Below are positions 1 to 64,000 of a DNA stretch of 64,000 bases, one piece after another. Numbering within the stretch: the stretch's first letter is position 1; every line of letters begins with the position of its first letter. Origin of the DNA: Eutrigla gurnardus (Eukaryota; Chordata; Actinopteri; Perciformes; Triglidae); the NCBI GenBank assembly GCA_963514095.1, contig OY741267.1, positions 9,641,454 to 9,705,453 of the forward strand. Reading direction: 5' to 3'. The translations under genes were made by a program, and so were the position numbers. Under the pieces are notes generated by a model. The model was not told the DNA's origin. It searched no databases and worked only from the letters and a program-made list of their open reading frames with translations.

Positions 1-773
1 AATGTCAAATCATTAATGGGCTGATGTCAAATCAAGACCAGATATGTTTTACTGAGAGAACCTAACGATCCAATCGGCGTAGTTTTAAACAAAACTATTT
101 CTCTTTAAATAAAATACTGAATTTAAAGAGAACTTTTTCAAAGAATAGCGGAGCAAAAAATGGTTATGTATCTGCTGTGTTGTCATCTTTAAAAGAAAAT
201 GCATTCCAGCTAAATGTTAATTTTAGAATGCATGCTTCTATTACAGCTAGCAAGTTAGCTTGCAGGCAACATACCTATAACAGGTAACATTAAGACTGTT
301 AAAGCTCACATGCTAAATGTCTAGCATGTTTATCAGTTATCAATTCCTAATGGACAACAGACAAGTTAGTCATCACATGAAATTATAAGCAAGTTATGTT
401 AGCATAATGCCGTGTTCATCTCACATACCAGTTTTTGACATGTCAACACAGTTCATGTCACAAAAACGGTCAAATCTAATGTCGGAGTGCTCCACCAACT
501 AATGTGGCTGAAAACTAGAAATGTGCATCATCCAGGTTGTGTGAAAATGATATCTTAAATAACCCATGTAACACTAATATGTGTTCGTTCCTGTCATGTG
601 GGGACATTTGATTCTACAGTCACATTGTGGGGACTCGCCGTTTTTGGGGACAAAATGGGGACAATTGCACATCATGATCACTTTTTAGGGTGAAGACTTG
701 GTTTAAGGTTGGGGTAAGGTTAGGGTTAGGGTTGTGGTTCGGGTAAGCCTCCAGGAAATTACAGTGGGCTTAC
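1..773. other. Intron downstream of the last visible dip2c exon
   Basis: The next exon of the family (starting MSHAATSAFCRSIKLQCELY) is not present, so the whole stretch is intron. It is AT-rich apart from the repeat at 598-770. I see no other gene. Confidence 0.8.
598..770. repeat. Dispersed teleost GTGGGGAC / TTAGGG-like repeat
   Basis: Repeated GTGGGGACA words (about 598-665) are followed by a short run of degenerate TTAGGGTT units (715-740). This combination is common as an interspersed repeat in fish. It is not a telomere: there are only about three TTAGGG units. Confidence 0.6.
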
Positions 774-60985
<60,212 letters not shown>

Positions 60986-62754
60986 CTGAAACAGAAAAGA
61001 TCAGATTTAAATGCCTTCATATACATCCAAAAATGGATTCCACAGAATAACCCTTCAACACGTTTGCTTTTTGTATTTTACTGTACTGTTATTTGGACCG
61101 TGGCCTGCAATCAACAGGTGAGTTACTGCAGTTTGCCTGTCAATGCATTCATAAATAACTATGAATTATTCATGACTCAAAGCTGCCATAGAAGAAACAG
61201 AAACTGAGGTAGATCCACACAAACGTACGTCTGCACAGCCACACACACACAGAATAGGAAACAACCTCCCTACACACCAATCAATAAGTCTGATGATAAT
61301 AACCACCCTGTTACTGACAGCTGCAGCCGCTCCGGAGCTACTGATCTAGGAGCATCCATCTCGACTTCACACTTCCACCCTTGTCTGTCTTCATTAGAAC
61401 TTTCACAGTATCGCTGCTGCTCAGGAGAAAAGCTAAAAGTTCATTAAGCAACCATGAAACGACTACCAGCCAGCGCTGCAATAAATGACCGGTCTGGGAA
61501 ATACCTTTGCTGGTTCCTTTTGGGAGTCTGGATGGATTTCCCTTCTAACTCGTTCTACTTCCTCTTTAAAAAAGTCTTTGTCCATCTCGTTTCTTCTTAC
61601 TCAACTTACTTTGCCTGCAGGTTTTTCTTTTGCATTTCTTTGTTTGTCCATTTCTTCATTAGTCACAGCAAAATCTATTGAATATTCACAATTTTAGGAA
61701 TTTCAATAATCCACTAGTTTGGTCCAGATTGGATTACTAACTGTCATATGGTTTCCCATGCAATGTGGTCCATAAATTAATGGTCCCAAGAGGATAAATC
61801 CTACACATGTTGTGTACAGAGATTCATGGAACCAAGAGGCTAACTCCCTGAGTTTCATGATTCTCTGGCTTTTCATAAAGCAGCATCGGTCAACATTTCA
61901 ATTTGTTTTATTGCTGATAAGCAAATGTCAGCATACTAAAGTATGATGTATGTTAAACATCACAGAGAACCTGTTTAACAACAGAACCCGGGCCTGACAC
62001 TACGATAATTACATTTTTCTGTAGTATTATTCGGAAAATTGCCAACTCTACATAGGACTCTGTTTACTGATTGACTGCTTGATCTAAAGATTAAAGTAGA
62101 TACAGTAATGAAGCCTGTTCGTTATGAATATCAGCCAAAACAGTGAGTTCAGACAGTGAAAATGAGCACACATGTTATTTATCAGTATGTTGACATGATG
62201 CACCTATCATGTTTACCTGCAAGAACCCTTCATACAAGTACACTTCATACTTTCAAGTATTCTTGATTGTATGTTTTAACATTTCTAGGTGTGACATGGG
62301 TGACGTCTGTATGGAGCCACTGCTGGGAAAATACAAGTAAGTAGGTGACATTCAGGAAATAAATCATCCACCTGACGTTGATGCCCCAGTTATACGCCAT
62401 CCATCTGATAGTCCTTACAACAAACACAAATTGACCCAGTCGCACACAGTGAAACCTTAAAGGAAATCAATGCAGGGCTCTCATTCATCCCCGTTCTGCC
62501 AGACAGGAAGAAGAGACGCTTAATCCAATAAAGTACTGATACGGATGAAGTCAACAACTATGACACCAACACCAAAAACATGTGTACTTCAGTTCCCACG
62601 TTTTACTTTTAGGTTTACTTTACTTCACTAAAAACACTCTTGCTTGGGGCCACATACTCGATTAGACACAAATCAGAAGAACAAAAATAACAAATAATAG
62701 GATAAAAAAAACACTGCAAAAGTACAAAAAATAACAATTTAGGCTAATATACTG

Positions 62755-62756
<2 letters not shown>

Positions 62757-62811
<55 letters not shown>
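62757..62811. repeat. (AT)n microsatellite
   Basis: About 27 AT units. Confidence 0.97.
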
Positions 62812-62816
<5 letters not shown>

Positions 62817-62837
62817 ATCACTAAATATATTTATTTA

Positions 62838-63209
62838 GGCCATATCCACACCAAAACAATCTTTTTTCCCTGGTTTTCCTTGGCGTCATGTCAAGAAAAT
62901 CTGCATCCTAATGAATCCATTGTAAACGACTTAGCACGCTGTAGTAACGCTGTAGTACATATTCTAGGCCTATATGTGGCGCTGTTTCTGCGAGAGAAGA
63001 GACGAAGCATGCGCATAAAGTTGCACGTGTATACAAACATAGATGGTAGAAGAAGAAACCGAACACAACAAGACCAACATGACATCATCGTATGCGTATT
63101 TGCTGTAGACAACAAGAACACGCAACGGTGGAGACTTTTGACTTCTTCACCCTGGGACCTGGTCTCAAAAAAGACTTCTGTGTTAATACGTTGCCGTGTG
63201 GACATGCCC
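62838..63209. mobile_element. Possible short non-autonomous DNA element
   Basis: GGCCATATCCACAC at the left and GTGTGGACATGCCC at the right form an imperfect inverted repeat (12 of 14) about 370 bp apart. No transposase, and the target duplication is unclear. Confidence 0.4.
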
Positions 63210-64000
63210 TCAGTAAGAAGGATTTTTTTTAAAAACATTACAAGATACAGTGAATATATAATGAGGTTTATATTCACAGCACATGATATAATAGCATACG
63301 CTTACAAACAATAATCTTAACAAAGCTGCTAACAAAACATTCCATTTATGGCTGAAATTAACAAATGTACAAAATGAGCAGATATTAAAATGTACATGAT
63401 AAGAAATGATAATGCAATTCAAAAGACGTCATGACTCATGTGTTCCCAACAGTTTCTATATTATTCTAGGAACAAGAAACATTAAATCTAATCTCCAGTT
63501 TAGAGAGTCTCAGCTGTTCTTGGTGCATAACTGAAGGTTTGTACAGTAATGTGTTCCCAGATCAAAGAAGAAAAGAAACAAAAACCCTGAATCAATGATT
63601 AATTAATCACTTGAAAAGCTCACACTACATTGTTCACAGTTTGCTATGAATAAGAGATGAACTGGAGTGTTCTCAAAGGGAAAGTACATAAATGCTGAAC
63701 ATTGTAAGAGATGGTTGATCTCATTTGGCTTAAACCAGTAGTTTGATTCTCGTCAAGGCGAGATGTACTTTATGGGCTCAGACTGACTTATCACAAGCAA
63801 ACCCAGAATGATTAACAGCAGTGCAGTGCCTGTTTGTGGCATGGCCAGTCCCAACATACTGACCTGCTGCATGGAAGTCTGGTTGTGAAGTCAGTTATCC
63901 AGCATCCAGCAGCAAAAGTGAACTGCAGTCATTAATTAGCTGCAGCCTGTAAAACGCCCTGAAGCCCCCGCTAGCTACAAACTCTATTTCACTTCCCCTG

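Larger units (their letters stand above)
60986..64000. other. dip2c intron upstream of the first visible exon
   Basis: The expected preceding exon (GYEKKRSKLI-type sequence of the DMAP1-binding region) was not found, so this is probably all intron. It contains an AT repeat (62757-62811) and a possible DNA element (62838-63209). Confidence 0.65.

Noticed and set aside
715..740. Interstitial telomere array
   Set aside because: Only about three degenerate TTAGGG units, inside a common fish repeat; too short for a telomere remnant.
62814..63314. 166-codon plus-strand ORF
   Set aside because: It lies inside a probable DNA element, has no recognisable domain and is overlapped by an equally long opposite-strand frame.

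Overview
This is intronic and exonic DNA from a bony fish, and it holds most of one very large gene on the minus strand. The gene is a DIP2 family member (disco-interacting protein 2) and best matches DIP2C. I found 22 coding exons between 60985 (5'-most visible) and 774 (3'-most visible). All but one junction is phase-consistent; the exception is a block of missing exons. The first exons (start codon and beginning of the DMAP1-binding region) lie beyond 64000, and the rest of the second adenylation-like domain lies before position 1. I see no other protein gene and no functional RNA gene. Nearly all other long ORFs are microsatellites, minisatellites, transposon pieces or chance frames.

A teleost, probably a percomorph, is suggested by compact exons in repeat-rich introns, very dense CA/TG, GA/TC and AT microsatellites, non-autonomous hAT elements with 8-bp duplications, L2/Rex-like LINE ends, a tRNA-derived SINE and a solo LTR. 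The species cannot be named from the sequence alone.

Layout in transcription order (high to low coordinates): 64000-60986 upstream intron; 60985-52376 exons 1-3 of the visible set (N-terminal RRR-rich region, then a low-complexity acidic/Ser/poly-His exon); 44347-39723 exons 4-6 (linker and start of the first adenylation-like domain); 30313-7106 exons 7-21 (rest of the first domain and the junction to the second); 6.2 kb with no recognisable exon and a 200-base N gap at 967-1166; 883-774 exon 22 (core motif of the second domain). About 150 codons expected between exons 21 and 22 are absent and may lie in the gap.

The most notable signal is the placement of dinucleotide repeats at splice sites. 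Five 5' splice sites run directly into sense-strand CA repeats. Two 3' splice sites are preceded by sense-strand TG repeats and one by a CT repeat. One donor is followed, after its CA run, by a second consensus donor 29 bases downstream. Other items are two hAT elements with perfect target duplications (one nested in a LINE remnant), a probable solo LTR, three minisatellites and an unusual poly-histidine run in the third visible exon. I found no evidence of a wholly new biological system.
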